64,000 nucleotides of DNA, from contig NZ_JAXIVS010000008.1 of NCBI RefSeq assembly GCF_034259325.1, forward strand, positions 124,001 to 188,000, read 5' to 3'. This DNA comes from Hyalangium ruber. Its GTDB lineage: Bacteria > Myxococcota > Myxococcia > Myxococcales > Myxococcaceae. The notes under the pieces were generated by a model that did not search any database, had not been told where the DNA came from, and saw nothing but the letters and a program-made list of their open reading frames with translations. Below are positions 6,965 through 16,459 of the stretch, in pieces. The translations under genes were made by a program, and so were the position numbers. Numbering within the stretch: the first letter of the stretch is position 1; every line of letters begins with the position of its first letter.

Positions 6965-9247
6965 ATGCGAGGCGCCATGCAGCCTTCCCTCTCTCCTCGT
7001 ACCTCTCTGGCGCGGTCTACGCTCCTCAAGATGGGGGCGCGCATCGCGCTGGTCATCTTCCTGGCCACCCTCTTCAGCTATCTCCACATCCTCCACACCC
7101 TGCGCGCCCAGGCGCTCGTCCAGCTGGAGCAGCACGTCAGGGAGCGCATCCAGCGGGAGCAGGTCCTCTTCGTGCTGGCGGAGGACAACCACGCCGTCCT
7201 CAAGAAGGCCCTGGAGGAGAAGATTCTTGCCCTGCGCGAGGAGGATCCGAACCCGCGCTTCGACCGACTGTTCGTGTACCTGCCCGACGGCACGGTCCGC
7301 AGCCGCGCCGAGGGCTTCGACGGCAAGCGGATGGCGGGCCTCTTCACGCCCCGGGGCGTAGCCATGAATGACGATCTGCGCCGCCGGATCCTGGCCGCGC
7401 ACGAGGTGCTCAACCAGTACGGGCCCGCCTTTCATACCCGCTTCGCGGACACCTTCGTCGTGCTGCCGGAAGGGGCGATGGTCATCTACTTTCCCAATGG
7501 CCCGACCTATTGCCTGAACGCCTCCGCCACCGAGTCGATCATCTCCCAGGAGTTCTTCCCGCTGTCGCTGCCGGCGAACAACCCGGCAAGGCGGACGGCC
7601 TGGTCCGGCGTCTACCAGGATCCGAGCAACGGCAAGTGGCTGACCACGGTGTCGACCCCGTTGGACATGGACGGGCGCCATGTCGCGACGATCGGTCACG
7701 ACTTCTCGCCCAACGACTTCCTGGGCCGCACCGTCACCGACCGTCTGCCGGGGGCGTACAACCTGCTCATCCGGGATGATGGCCAGCTCCTCGCGCACCC
7801 TGAGCTGAAGCTGGAGAGAACCACCGGCGCCTACCACATCCAGAGCGACGCCGAGCAGCCAGACGTGTGGAGCACCCAGCTCGATGCGGCACAGCGACGG
7901 GTACACCTTCGCGCCATCTTCGCGAAGGTGAAGCAGAGCAAGCCCGGCCAGCTCGTACACCAGCTCCCGGCGCAGGGTGAGTACATCGCCGCGGCGCGGC
8001 TGGAGGGCCCGGGCTGGAACTTCGTCACGGTGCTACCCGAGGGCGTGGTGTCCGAGCCCGCCTTCCAGGCGGCGCGCTATGTGCTGCTGGCCGGGGTGCT
8101 CTCGCTGCTGCTGGAGCTGGCCATCATGTACTGGGTGTTGCAGCAGCAGATCTCCCGCCCGCTGCGGGTCTTCACCCGGGCGACCGATCAGGTGAAGGCA
8201 GGTGACTTCAAGGTCGAGCTGGACACCGCGCGCGGGGACGAGCTGGGGCAGCTCGCGGGGGCCTTCCAGCTGATGACCGACGAGGTGCATCGCCGCGAGG
8301 ACGCCCTGCGCAAGGCCAACGAAGAGCTGGAGCACCGGGTGGAGGAGCGCACGCGGGAGCTGAAGGAGGTCCACAGTCAGCTCATGCAGACGGCGCGACA
8401 GGCGGGCATGGCGGAGGTCGCCACCAACGTGCTGCACAACGTCGGCAACGTGCTCAACAGCGTCTACACCTCGGCGCACGTGGCCAAGGAGCGGCTGGCC
8501 GATCTGAAGCTGGAGAGCGTGAGCCGGGTGACGGGGATGCTCCAGGAGCACCAGGCCGACCTCAACACCTTCCTGATCCAGGACAAGCGGGGGCGGATCC
8601 TGATGCCCTTCCTGAGCCAGCTCGGGCAGAACCTGCTGGATGAGCGCCGGGAGATCATGTCCCTGCTCGCGGACGTCGGCCGCTACACCGAGCACATTGG
8701 CGACATCGTCAAGCTGCAGCAGGACTATGCCCGGGCGCCCCGGCTGCATGAGCCGGTCCTTCTCGAGGAGCTGGTGGAGGATGCCCTGCGCATCAACTCG
8801 GCCGCGCTGAGCCGCCATCAGGTGCGGGTGGAGCGGAGCCTGGAGTCCGTGCCCTCGGTGCTGACCGACAAGCACAAGGTGTTGATGATCCTGATCAACC
8901 TCATCAGCAACGCGAAGTACGCCCTGGATGCGGCGCCCGCGGAGCAGCGGCTCATGCGCGTGCGGCTCTCGCTGCCCACGGTCGACCGCGTCCGCATCGA
9001 GGTGAGCGACAACGGCATGGGCATCGCGCCGGAGCTGCGCACGCGCATCTTCCAATACGGCTTCACCACCCGGAAGGAGGGGCACGGCTTCGGGCTGCAC
9101 TCCTGTGCCCTGGCTGCCCAGGAGCTGGAGGGCTCGTTGAAGGCCCACAGCGAGGGGCTCGGGCAAGGCGCCAGCTTCACCCTGGAGCTGCCCTGTGTTC
9201 CGGTCCAGGAGGAGGAGCACTCACTTCCAGGGGTAGCTCGACGGTGA
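6965..9247 (+). CDS. Membrane sensor histidine kinase (Cache-HAMP-HATPase)
   Basis: A 760-residue kinase from the ATG at 6965. A first membrane segment (about residues 22-42) and a second (about 370-395) bracket a periplasmic double-Cache-like sensor of some 320 residues. HAMP follows (RPLRVFTRATDQVKAGDF), then a coiled coil (ELEHRVEERTRELKEVHSQL). The phosphoacceptor region is MAEVATNVLHNVGNVLNSV, a divergent H-box with LHNVGN rather than SHELRTPL. The ATPase boxes are ILINLISNAKYAL (N), DNGMGI (G1) and GHGFGLHSCA (G2). No response regulator adjoins. Its 3' end overlaps the 3' end of the convergent kinase gene by 71 bases. Confidence 0.92.
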   Translation: MRGAMQPSLSPRTSLARSTLLKMGARIALVIFLATLFSYLHILHTLRAQALVQLEQHVRERIQREQVLFVLAEDNHAVLKKALEEKILALREEDPNPRFDRLFVYLPDGTVRSRAEGFDGKRMAGLFTPRGVAMNDDLRRRILAAHEVLNQYGPAFHTRFADTFVVLPEGAMVIYFPNGPTYCLNASATESIISQEFFPLSLPANNPARRTAWSGVYQDPSNGKWLTTVSTPLDMDGRHVATIGHDFSPNDFLGRTVTDRLPGAYNLLIRDDGQLLAHPELKLERTTGAYHIQSDAEQPDVWSTQLDAAQRRVHLRAIFAKVKQSKPGQLVHQLPAQGEYIAAARLEGPGWNFVTVLPEGVVSEPAFQAARYVLLAGVLSLLLELAIMYWVLQQQISRPLRVFTRATDQVKAGDFKVELDTARGDELGQLAGAFQLMTDEVHRREDALRKANEELEHRVEERTRELKEVHSQLMQTARQAGMAEVATNVLHNVGNVLNSVYTSAHVAKERLADLKLESVSRVTGMLQEHQADLNTFLIQDKRGRILMPFLSQLGQNLLDERREIMSLLADVGRYTEHIGDIVKLQQDYARAPRLHEPVLLEELVEDALRINSAALSRHQVRVERSLESVPSVLTDKHKVLMILINLISNAKYALDAAPAEQRLMRVRLSLPTVDRVRIEVSDNGMGIAPELRTRIFQYGFTTRKEGHGFGLHSCALAAQELEGSLKAHSEGLGQGASFTLELPCVPVQEEEHSLPGVARR

Positions 9248-10472
9248 AGGTCGCGCCCTGGCCCGGGGCGCTGATGGCGCGCACCGTGCCGCCGCTCGCT
9301 TCGACGATCTGCCGGGTGATGTAGAGCCCCAGCCCCAGGCCGCCGTAGTTCCGGCCGGAGACCGCCCGCTCGAAGCGGCGGAAGATGCGCTCGAGCGCCT
9401 CGGTGGCGATGCCGATGCCCTCGTCTCGCACGGTCAGTCGCGCCTGGGCTCCCAGCGCTTCGAGCCGCACTCGTACCGGCTTGCCGGCGCCGTACTTCAG
9501 GGCGTTGGAGAGCAGGTTGTCGAGCACCTGCTCGAAGCGCTTCGGGTCCACGGAGCCGCTCACGGGTTGATCGGACTCCAGCTCGAGCGCGGAGCCGACC
9601 CGCACCGCCTCGGGCTCGAAGCGCCGCACCACGTCTTGAACGAGCGTCGCGAGATCCACTTGTGTGGGGTACAGCTCCAGCTTCCCCGCGCCGATGCGGG
9701 ACACATCGAGCAGATCTTCCACCAGCTCCGCGAGCTTCTTCACCTGGCGCTGCGCCATGTCCAGGTGGCCCAGGCTGCGCTCGGGTGAGAAGGTGGAGGA
9801 GGGGGCCGAGAGTTCGCGCCGGAGCGTGTGCAGCTTGATGTTCAGCGGGGTGAGCGGCGTCTTGAGCTCGTGGCTGGCCACCGAGAGGAACTCGTCCCGG
9901 GTGGCCACCGCCTCCTCGGCGCGCGCCAGGCTCTGGCGCAGGCGCACGGCATCCACCCACAGCATCCGCAGCGTCAGCCCCACGCAGGCCACCGCCGCCA
10001 GGGCGAACACCGTGCGCTGCAAGAGCAGCGGCGGTTGCTCCACGAGCGGCGGCAGGAGTCCGTCCACCACCGTCACCCAGACATCGACGAGGAAGGCGGC
10101 GAGCATGTAACGCGCCAGGGCCGATCGCTCCAGGTACGGCAGCAGCAGCGCCACCCCGGCGAGGGGCATCATCAACAGCGCCACGAGCAGGAAGTGCACG
10201 AAGAGGGAGCCGATGAGCACCATCGCCAGCAGCGCATAGCCGGTCAGGATCGCCGCCCTCTCTCCCTGTCCCCGCGCGGCCAGCCGGCGGGCCCTGGCGA
10301 GCGCCACCGTGTAGACCAGGATCGCCCCCGCGCCTCCGGTGAGCGCGACGCTGCGCAGCACCAGCGCGAAGGCGGCATAGGTGAGCATGAAGCCCACCGC
10401 GATCGGCAGCATGTATTGAAGGAACTGTCCGAGCCGTAGCTGCTTCAGCTCTTCTTCGGAGAACTCACGCAT
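9177..10472 (-). CDS. Multi-pass membrane sensor histidine kinase
   Basis: A 431-residue kinase from the ATG at 10472; an in-frame ATG at 10490 would add six residues. About five or six hydrophobic helices fill residues 15-165, with hardly any extracytoplasmic domain, so it probably senses the membrane or a small ligand within it. A classical HisKA H-box, FLSVASHELKTPLTPLNI, and HATPase boxes FEQVLDNLLSNALKYG (N), DEGIGI (G1) and GLGLGLYITRQIVEASGG (G2) follow. It ends in a Pro-rich tail. It is convergent with, and overlaps, the Cache kinase; it is divergent from mltG. An orphan kinase with no neighbouring receiver gene. Confidence 0.92.
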   Translation of the reverse strand: MREFSEEELKQLRLGQFLQYMLPIAVGFMLTYAAFALVLRSVALTGGAGAILVYTVALARARRLAARGQGERAAILTGYALLAMVLIGSLFVHFLLVALLMMPLAGVALLLPYLERSALARYMLAAFLVDVWVTVVDGLLPPLVEQPPLLLQRTVFALAAVACVGLTLRMLWVDAVRLRQSLARAEEAVATRDEFLSVASHELKTPLTPLNIKLHTLRRELSAPSSTFSPERSLGHLDMAQRQVKKLAELVEDLLDVSRIGAGKLELYPTQVDLATLVQDVVRRFEPEAVRVGSALELESDQPVSGSVDPKRFEQVLDNLLSNALKYGAGKPVRVRLEALGAQARLTVRDEGIGIATEALERIFRRFERAVSGRNYGGLGLGLYITRQIVEASGGTVRAISAPGQGATFTVELPLEVSAPPPGPEHRAAPG

Positions 10473-10717
10473 CCCAGGTGGACTCTGCATTCGATGTGGC
10501 GCGGATGGACCGAACCACGGATGCCGGGTCCTGTCATGGCCGCTGGGCAAGGGGGCTCGGGGCTCTTGGAAGCAATGCGCCATGGACAACACTTCCCTCC
10601 GCAGCGGGAGAGGGACGCCTGCCCCCTAGGCCTCCGGGGAGAGGGGCTCCCGCGCCGCCCGTCTGCTGAGCGTGTCGTGCTGCCCCTAGGAGGCGGAGCT
10701 TTGGTAGCTTCCGGCGC

Positions 10718-11734
10718 ATGAAGAAGCTCCTGGTCGTGGTTCTCGTGTTGCTCGTCCTGGCCGGCGGTGCCGCTGGCGGCGTGTTCTTCTGGGCGGAGAA
10801 GGGCACGACGACCCCGAAGGTCGTCGGCGAAGCGCCAGAGGTCATGTTCGTCGTGAAGAAAGGGGCGACGGCACGCACGCTCGGCCCGGAGTTGCAGGCA
10901 CAAGGGCTCATCGACGACGCGCGGCTGTGGCGCTTCCACCTGTGGCGGCGCGGCGGGCTGGCGCTGAAGGCGGGTCGCTTCCTGCTCCGTCCCTCCATGC
11001 CGATCACGGAGATCGCCACCACCCTCGAAGGGGCGCCGCTGCCCGAGGACGTGCCCTTCGTGATGATCGAAGGGTGGCGGCTGCGGGACACCGACGAGGC
11101 GCTCGCCGCCAAGAAGCTCATCAAGCCGGGGGAGTACATCGCGGCGGCCAATCGGCCCGCGCGCTTCAAGGCCTCGTTCCCGCTGCCCCTGCGCAGCCTG
11201 GAGGGCTATCTCTACCCGGAGACCTACGCGGTCGTTCCCGAGGGGTTCGACGTGGAGGCCTTCATCCAGCGGCAGCTCGACACCTTCGGGATGCGCTTCT
11301 ACGACGCCCACAAGGCGGAGATCGAGAAGAGCGGCCGCAGCCTGCATGACATCGTGGTGATGGCCTCGATGCTGGAGCGCGAGGAGCCCGTTCCGGCGCA
11401 GCGCTCGCTGGTGGCGGGCATCCTCTGGAAGCGGATCGACAAGGGCTTCGCGCTCGGGGTCGATGCCACGAGCCGCTACGAGCTGGCGGAGTGGAACGAT
11501 CGCAAGGCGTTCCTCAAGAAGCTGCGCGACGCCTCGGATCCGTGGAACACCCGCACGCGCCCGGGGCTGCCGCCGGGGCCGATCGGTGCTCCGACGGTGG
11601 ACTCCCTCCTGGGGGCGCTGCGGCCGGAGGCGAGCGAGTTCTGGTACTACCTGCATGACGCGGAGAAGAAGCTGCACCCCTCGCGCAATGCGGAGGAGCA
11701 CGAGGCGCTGCGGGTGAAGTACAACGTCTACTGA
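10718..11734 (+). CDS. mltG: Endolytic murein transglycosylase MltG
   Basis: A 338-residue YceG/MltG protein, the inner-membrane lytic transglycosylase that cuts nascent glycan strands. One N-terminal membrane anchor (residues 3-28) is followed by a LysM-like part (FVVKKGATARTLGPEL) and the catalytic YceG domain. The catalytic glutamate is E220 in ASMLEREEP, close to E218 of the E. coli enzyme, and WNTRTRPGLPPGPIGAP is the conserved substrate-groove motif. Length and order are typical. The next gene starts 20 bases downstream, so a shared transcript with the nitronate monooxygenase is likely. Confidence 0.95.
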   Translation: MKKLLVVVLVLLVLAGGAAGGVFFWAEKGTTTPKVVGEAPEVMFVVKKGATARTLGPELQAQGLIDDARLWRFHLWRRGGLALKAGRFLLRPSMPITEIATTLEGAPLPEDVPFVMIEGWRLRDTDEALAAKKLIKPGEYIAAANRPARFKASFPLPLRSLEGYLYPETYAVVPEGFDVEAFIQRQLDTFGMRFYDAHKAEIEKSGRSLHDIVVMASMLEREEPVPAQRSLVAGILWKRIDKGFALGVDATSRYELAEWNDRKAFLKKLRDASDPWNTRTRPGLPPGPIGAPTVDSLLGALRPEASEFWYYLHDAEKKLHPSRNAEEHEALRVKYNVY

Positions 11735-11753
11735 GGACGGAACAGGAGGGCGT

Positions 11754-12809
11754 ATGGCCCGGAGCGAGTGGTTGAGGAGCCTTGGCGTCGAGGAGCCCCT
11801 CATCCTGGCTCCGATGGCCGGAGGGCCCTCGACCCCCGAGCTGGTCGCGGCGGTGTCGAACGCGGGCGGCCTGGGCTCACTGGGGGCCGCCTACCAGACA
11901 CCGGAGCAGCTCACGCGGGACATCCAGCGCACCCGCGAGCTCACGGACAAGCCCTTCGGCGTGAACCTATTCGCGGGAGGGTACAAGGTCCCGGCGCAGG
12001 TCGATGCCGGGCCGATGCTGGCGCTGCTCTCCGAGGTGCATGAGGCGTACGGACTGCCGCCTCCCTCGCTTCCGGCGCTTCCGTCCGATCCGTTCCCCGA
12101 GCAGCTCGAGGCCGTGCTGGAGGCGCGGCCCGCCGTCTTCAGCTTCACCTTTGGCATTCCCTCCCGTGAGGTGCTCGCCCGTCTCAGGACGCGGGGGATC
12201 GCCAGCGTCGGAACGGCCACCACCCTCGAGGAGGCCCGCCTGCTGGTGGAGGCGGGAGTGGATGCGATCGCCGCGCAGGGAGCCGAGGCGGGAGGGCACC
12301 GGGGAACGTTCGCCAGCCCCTTCGAGCAGGCACTGGTCCCGATCCTGGAGCTCGTCGCCGGGATGGTGCGCGCCGTCTCGGTGCCAGTGATCGCCTCGGG
12401 AGGGTTGATGGACGGCCGGGACATGGCGGCCGCGATGAAGGCAGGCTCGAGCGCGGTTCAGCTCGGCACCGCGTTCCTGACCTGCCCCGAGTCGGGCGCG
12501 TCCGAGGCGTACAAGCGGGCGATCCTGGCCGCGAAGCAGGACACGACGGTGATTACCCGGGCGTTCTCCGGCCGACCCGCGCGAGGCCTCGCCAATACCT
12601 TCACCTCCAGGCTCCAGGGCCAGGAGCAGCTGATCCCCCCCTATCCCCTCCAGAACGCCCTGACGCGAGCCATGCGGACGGCTGGGGCGAAGCGGGGCGA
12701 GTCGGGCTTCCTGTCGCTGTGGGCAGGGCAGGGGGTGGCCCGGACGCGGGTCATGCCCGCGGGGGAACTCGTCCACCTCCTGCTCGAGGAGATGCGCCAG
12801 GCGCAATAG
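11754..12809 (+). CDS. Nitronate monooxygenase family protein
   Basis: A 351-residue FMN-dependent TIM-barrel enzyme of the 2-nitropropane dioxygenase/nitronate monooxygenase family, which oxidises alkyl nitronates; some relatives are enoyl-ACP reductases (FabK). Visible motifs: LILAPMAGGPSTPELVAAVSNAGG (substrate and FMN entry), FGVNLF, AIAAQGAEAGGHRGTF with the catalytic-site histidine, and the phosphate-binding VPVIASGGLMDGRDMAAAM and GSSAVQLGTAFL. AGGAGGG lies before the ATG. Tail to tail with the SNF2 gene, only 12 bases apart. Confidence 0.92.
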   Translation: MARSEWLRSLGVEEPLILAPMAGGPSTPELVAAVSNAGGLGSLGAAYQTPEQLTRDIQRTRELTDKPFGVNLFAGGYKVPAQVDAGPMLALLSEVHEAYGLPPPSLPALPSDPFPEQLEAVLEARPAVFSFTFGIPSREVLARLRTRGIASVGTATTLEEARLLVEAGVDAIAAQGAEAGGHRGTFASPFEQALVPILELVAGMVRAVSVPVIASGGLMDGRDMAAAMKAGSSAVQLGTAFLTCPESGASEAYKRAILAAKQDTTVITRAFSGRPARGLANTFTSRLQGQEQLIPPYPLQNALTRAMRTAGAKRGESGFLSLWAGQGVARTRVMPAGELVHLLLEEMRQAQ

Positions 12810-12821
12810 CGCCCGGGCTTC

Positions 12822-15665
12822 TCAGCTCAGCCAGAAGTAGGCGGAGGCGATGAGGGAGCGCTTCTCCGTCACCTTCGCCTTCTGCGTGAGGTCGGCGATC
12901 TGCCGATCCTTGGCGGCGTAGCGCTTCTCCTCCTCGTTGCGCAGGGAGGCCAGCTTGCGGCGGTACTCGCGCTCCAGCCGGTCCGCGTGCGCGCGCGCCT
13001 TCACCCGCTCCGAGGGCTCCTCGGCCGCCAGCACCACTTTGCGCGCCTCCACCCACTGCTCGCGCGCGTGCTCCAGGGCCTCGCGCGACTCGAGCAGGCA
13101 GTCCTCCGCGAAGCGGTCCGCGCGCTCCTTGGCCAGGTCCAGCTCCAGCGCGTTGCGGCGCTCGGCGGCGCGCAGCAGCTCGTCCTTGGCCGTCAGCAGC
13201 GCCTGCTCCTGGATCAGCGTCACCGACACGGGCTCCGGCTGCCGGCGCTTCTCCGGCTTGGCCGCGAGCTTCACGAAGTGCGCTCCGTCCGTCATCTGCA
13301 GCGCGCGGAAGGCGCCGTCACGCTCGCGCACCAGCACCAGGTGGACGAGCTTCTCCTCGGGCTTGAGGCCCGACAGCTCGAACTTGTAGACGAACCACCA
13401 GCCCTCGCAGCCCGCGAGCCGTGCCAGCCGAGAGGGCAGCCCCGCTGCGTCCAGCTGCAGGTAGCTGATGGCGTCGTGCGTCCGGTCCCGGACGGCATAG
13501 GCGGCCTTGGCCACCTGCAGCCGACCCGAGGCGCGGTTGCCCAGCACCGAGCCGGTGAGCGCGCGCGCCTCTTGCTGCCGCCGCGCGACCGCCGCCTGGG
13601 TCTGCTCGCCAGCGATGCGCAGCCTGCGGCGCACGTCTCCGTCGAAGCGCTCCAGCACCATGGAGCGCATCTCCGTCATGCGCGTGCTGATGCGCTGCCC
13701 CATGTCCGTGCGCAGCTTGTCGAAGGCGGCGTTGATCTCGTCCGGGTGGCGGCAGGACTGGTAGATGTCCAGCACCCGGCGCTCGAAGTCCACGCCGCTC
13801 TCCAGCGCGCCGAGGATCTCATCCGAAGCGCCGAACACGCCGTCGAAGAGGTTGAGCTTCTTCTCCAGCAGCTCGAACAGGCGCGCGTCCGCCGCGTTCT
13901 GCCGGTTGAGGAAGTTGATGACCAGCACGTCGCGCTGCTGGCCGTAGCGGTGGCAGCGGCCGATGCGCTGCTCCACGCGCTGCGGGTTCCACGGCAGGTC
14001 GTAGTTCACCACCAGGTTGCAGAACTGGAGGTTGAGTCCTTCGGCGCCGGCCTCGGTGCAGATGAGGATCTGCGAGCGGTTGCGGAAGTCCTCCACCAGC
14101 GCGCGCCGCTCCTCGGGCGTGGCCGCCACGTCGCCGGAGAGCAGGGAGATCTTCCCCTGGTAGCCGTTATCCGACAGGAGGTTGAAGAGGTACTGCTGCG
14201 TGCGCTTGGACTCGGTGAAGATGAGCGCCTTCTCCGGCCACTGGTGCGCCCGCATCACCGTGAAGGTGCGGTCCAGGGCGCGCTTGAGCGCCTCTCCCTT
14301 GGCGTTCACCTTGATGGAGTCGGCCAGGTCCGCGTACTGCTTCAGCTCCCACATCTCGTTCTGGAGCGTGCGGATGTTGGCGGGCTTGGCGGGATCGTCC
14401 GACCACTCCTCGCCCTCCTCGGCGTACTGCTTCACCTCGTCGGGCTCGAAGAGGGCCAGCGCTTGGGCGCCCAACTTGGCCGCCTCCAGGCGCTTCTCGA
14501 GGTTCTCGGCGAGCCGCCGCAGGGTGGGGGCGATGGCGTAGGTGGAGGAGGCCAGCAGCTTGCGGTAGCAGAGCGTCAGCAGCGTCTTCTTGCCCGGCTC
14601 GATGGCCGCGGCTTCCGAGCGCCGCAGGTACTCGCTCACCTTTTCGTAGAGATCCTGCTCGGCGGGGGAGGGCGCGAAGTCCTCCACGATGCTGCGGCGG
14701 TTGGTGTAGCGCACGTACTCGCGCACCTGCCGGCGCAGCGTGCGTTGCACCACGGGGGCCAGCCGCTCCTTGAGCTCCGAGACGGCTTCCTCCTGGAGCC
14801 CACCGGCCTCCGGGTCCACCTGGTAGCGGCTGCGGAAGGCGTGCTCCGGGCCGAGGATCTGCTCGTCCAGCAGCGACATGAGGCCGAACAGCTCCATCAG
14901 ATCGTTCTGGAGCGGCGTGGCGGTCAGCAGCAGCTTGGGGCGACCGCTGAGCGCGGCGCGCAGGGCCTGGCCGGTCTTGTGGCTGCCCCGGTAGACGTTG
15001 CGCAGCCGGTGCGCCTCGTCGATGACGACCACGTCCCACGGAATCTCGGCCACCAGCGCGGCCTTGTTGGCGGCGAAGGGGTGCGAGCAGATGACGGGGA
15101 AGGGCTGGTCGAAGCAGTTGCCGGTGGCGCGCACGGTGCGGCCGTCGACCATGACGGACTCGAGATCGAACTTCTCGCGCAGCTCGCTGTTCCACTGGGC
15201 GCGCAGGGTGGCGGGGGCGAGGATGAGGATGCGCGTCTTTCCCTCGGCCATGAGCTGACCGATGGTGAGGCCCGCCTCGATGGTTTTGCCGAGGCCCACT
15301 TCGTCCGCGAGCATGCAGCCGCCGCGCGACAGCGAGTCGAGCGCGAACATGGCGGCTTCGACTTGGTGCGGGTTGAGATCGACCTTGGCCTCGGAGAGGG
15401 CGCCCGCGAGCCGATGGTGAGAATCGGCGCTGCGGATGGTGAGCTCCTCGGCGAGCATCCGCTCATGGAACGGGGTGAGTGCGCGACCCGCGTCCGCCTC
15501 GACCCGCGCCGCCGTAGCCGCCGCCGCCGCCGACACCTCGACTTCGACCCTCATTCCCCGCGCGACCTCCGCACCCAAGACCCGATCTCCCATCCGTTCG
15601 AGGACGCCCCGCCTCCAGTGGCGTGCGCGTGAAGCGGCGGACATTCTGTTGAGCGCAACAGGCAT
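12822..15665 (-). CDS. RapA/HepA-like SNF2-family ATPase
   Basis: A 947-residue superfamily-2 translocase. The first RecA lobe has DEVGLGKT (Walker A, about residue 121), ILILAPATLRAQW, DEAH (216-219) and LLTATPLQNDLMELFGLMSLL. The second lobe has ALIFTESKRTQQYL, EAGAEGLNLQFCNLVVNYDLPWNPQRVEQRIGR and HRYGQQRDV. The last 300 residues are long charged helices (LEREYRRKLASLRNEEEKRYAAKDRQ). Such proteins remodel RNA polymerase (RapA) or DNA complexes. DISARM DrmD is related, but no drm genes or methylase adjoin. In-frame ATGs at codons 8 and 38 are alternative starts; the last is preceded by GGGGA. Confidence 0.9.
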   Translation of the reverse strand: MPVALNRMSAASRARHWRRGVLERMGDRVLGAEVARGMRVEVEVSAAAAATAARVEADAGRALTPFHERMLAEELTIRSADSHHRLAGALSEAKVDLNPHQVEAAMFALDSLSRGGCMLADEVGLGKTIEAGLTIGQLMAEGKTRILILAPATLRAQWNSELREKFDLESVMVDGRTVRATGNCFDQPFPVICSHPFAANKAALVAEIPWDVVVIDEAHRLRNVYRGSHKTGQALRAALSGRPKLLLTATPLQNDLMELFGLMSLLDEQILGPEHAFRSRYQVDPEAGGLQEEAVSELKERLAPVVQRTLRRQVREYVRYTNRRSIVEDFAPSPAEQDLYEKVSEYLRRSEAAAIEPGKKTLLTLCYRKLLASSTYAIAPTLRRLAENLEKRLEAAKLGAQALALFEPDEVKQYAEEGEEWSDDPAKPANIRTLQNEMWELKQYADLADSIKVNAKGEALKRALDRTFTVMRAHQWPEKALIFTESKRTQQYLFNLLSDNGYQGKISLLSGDVAATPEERRALVEDFRNRSQILICTEAGAEGLNLQFCNLVVNYDLPWNPQRVEQRIGRCHRYGQQRDVLVINFLNRQNAADARLFELLEKKLNLFDGVFGASDEILGALESGVDFERRVLDIYQSCRHPDEINAAFDKLRTDMGQRISTRMTEMRSMVLERFDGDVRRRLRIAGEQTQAAVARRQQEARALTGSVLGNRASGRLQVAKAAYAVRDRTHDAISYLQLDAAGLPSRLARLAGCEGWWFVYKFELSGLKPEEKLVHLVLVRERDGAFRALQMTDGAHFVKLAAKPEKRRQPEPVSVTLIQEQALLTAKDELLRAAERRNALELDLAKERADRFAEDCLLESREALEHAREQWVEARKVVLAAEEPSERVKARAHADRLEREYRRKLASLRNEEEKRYAAKDRQIADLTQKAKVTEKRSLIASAYFWLS

Positions 15666-15764
15666 GTAAAGGGGGTCGTTGCGGAGGCCGAAAAATCGGC
15701 TCCGGAGCGATTGGCATGGTTCTTCTCCAGCGACGCGTCAGTGCCCATGTGTTCAGCGGTGGTT

Positions 15765-16424
15765 TCACAAGGCACTTGACGGCGGGCCCGAGAGTTCTCT
15801 CAGCCACCTGCGAGCGCCCTCTTCGTCGTTCGTCAGGAAGTCGAAGCACCCCGCGCGCACCTGCGCGATGAGCGGCTCATCGTGGGTGATGAGGTCCTGC
15901 ATGTCCCAGGGAAAAGTGACCAGGGAGACGCGGGTCTCGACGTACTCCGGGTCCACGACCATGCGCTCCAGATAGCGCGAGTAGAGGTCGAAGAAGCGAT
16001 CGACGCTGGAGGCGATGGGCACAGCGTGAATCACGGCATCGTGGGCGGAGATGTAGATGACGGGCTGAATGCCTCGTGAGTCAGCCAGCTTGGGAACAGT
16101 TCCGAGGTAGAGGGAGAAGCCCGTTTCCTTGCCGAAGACGACAGAGGCGTGGAAGCAGATGTCATCGTATCCCCTCATCCATTGGTTCTGCGGGATGAGG
16201 CCGTCCTCGTCCGAGCCAGGACCGAAGAGGGCGAAGGGCCCAAGCTCGGCGGCACCAAGGCGTTGGTAGACGTTGGCAAGCTGAGGGTCGAAGGCCGCAC
16301 CCAGGATGGCTTCGCCCGGCTGCGGGGAGGAAGCTAGGGGTGGGGCGAGTTGTAGGGAGAGGCTGTGGCTCTGGCAGACGGCAATGAGTTGATCAAGCCC
16401 TGGCAGTGGAGTGTGGGGGCGCAT
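15765..16424 (-). CDS. SMI1/KNR4 (SUKH)-like protein
   Basis: A 219-residue cytoplasmic protein. The stretch FDPQLANVYQRLGAAELGPFALFG, followed by VYISAHDAVIHAVPIASSVDRFFDLYSRYLERM, resembles SUKH-fold proteins of the SMI1/KNR4 superfamily, many of which are immunity proteins of polymorphic toxins. I see no toxin gene beside it, so immunity is only a possibility. It follows DUF58 on the same strand after 35 bases and precedes the SNF2 gene by 99 bases. The assignment rests on pattern similarity and is tentative. Confidence 0.6.
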   Translation of the reverse strand: MRPHTPLPGLDQLIAVCQSHSLSLQLAPPLASSPQPGEAILGAAFDPQLANVYQRLGAAELGPFALFGPGSDEDGLIPQNQWMRGYDDICFHASVVFGKETGFSLYLGTVPKLADSRGIQPVIYISAHDAVIHAVPIASSVDRFFDLYSRYLERMVVDPEYVETRVSLVTFPWDMQDLITHDEPLIAQVRAGCFDFLTNDEEGARRWLRELSGPPSSAL

Positions 16425-16459
16425 CCGTCGTGTCTTTTTTGAGCGGCTGGCTCTGCCAA

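Noticed and set aside
12987-15632. An 881-residue open frame antisense to the SNF2 ATPase gene
   Set aside because: It mirrors the high third-position G+C of the real gene, is His/Arg/Val-rich and has no recognisable motif; the opposite strand carries complete helicase motifs.
12822-15665. DISARM defence system based on the SNF2 protein
   Set aside because: No drmA, drmB, drmC or methyltransferase gene is near; neighbours are a nitronate monooxygenase and a SUKH-like protein.
15765-16424. Toxin-immunity pair involving the SUKH-like protein
   Set aside because: No toxin gene of any recognisable type adjoins; the upstream neighbour is DUF58 and the downstream one is the SNF2 ATPase.
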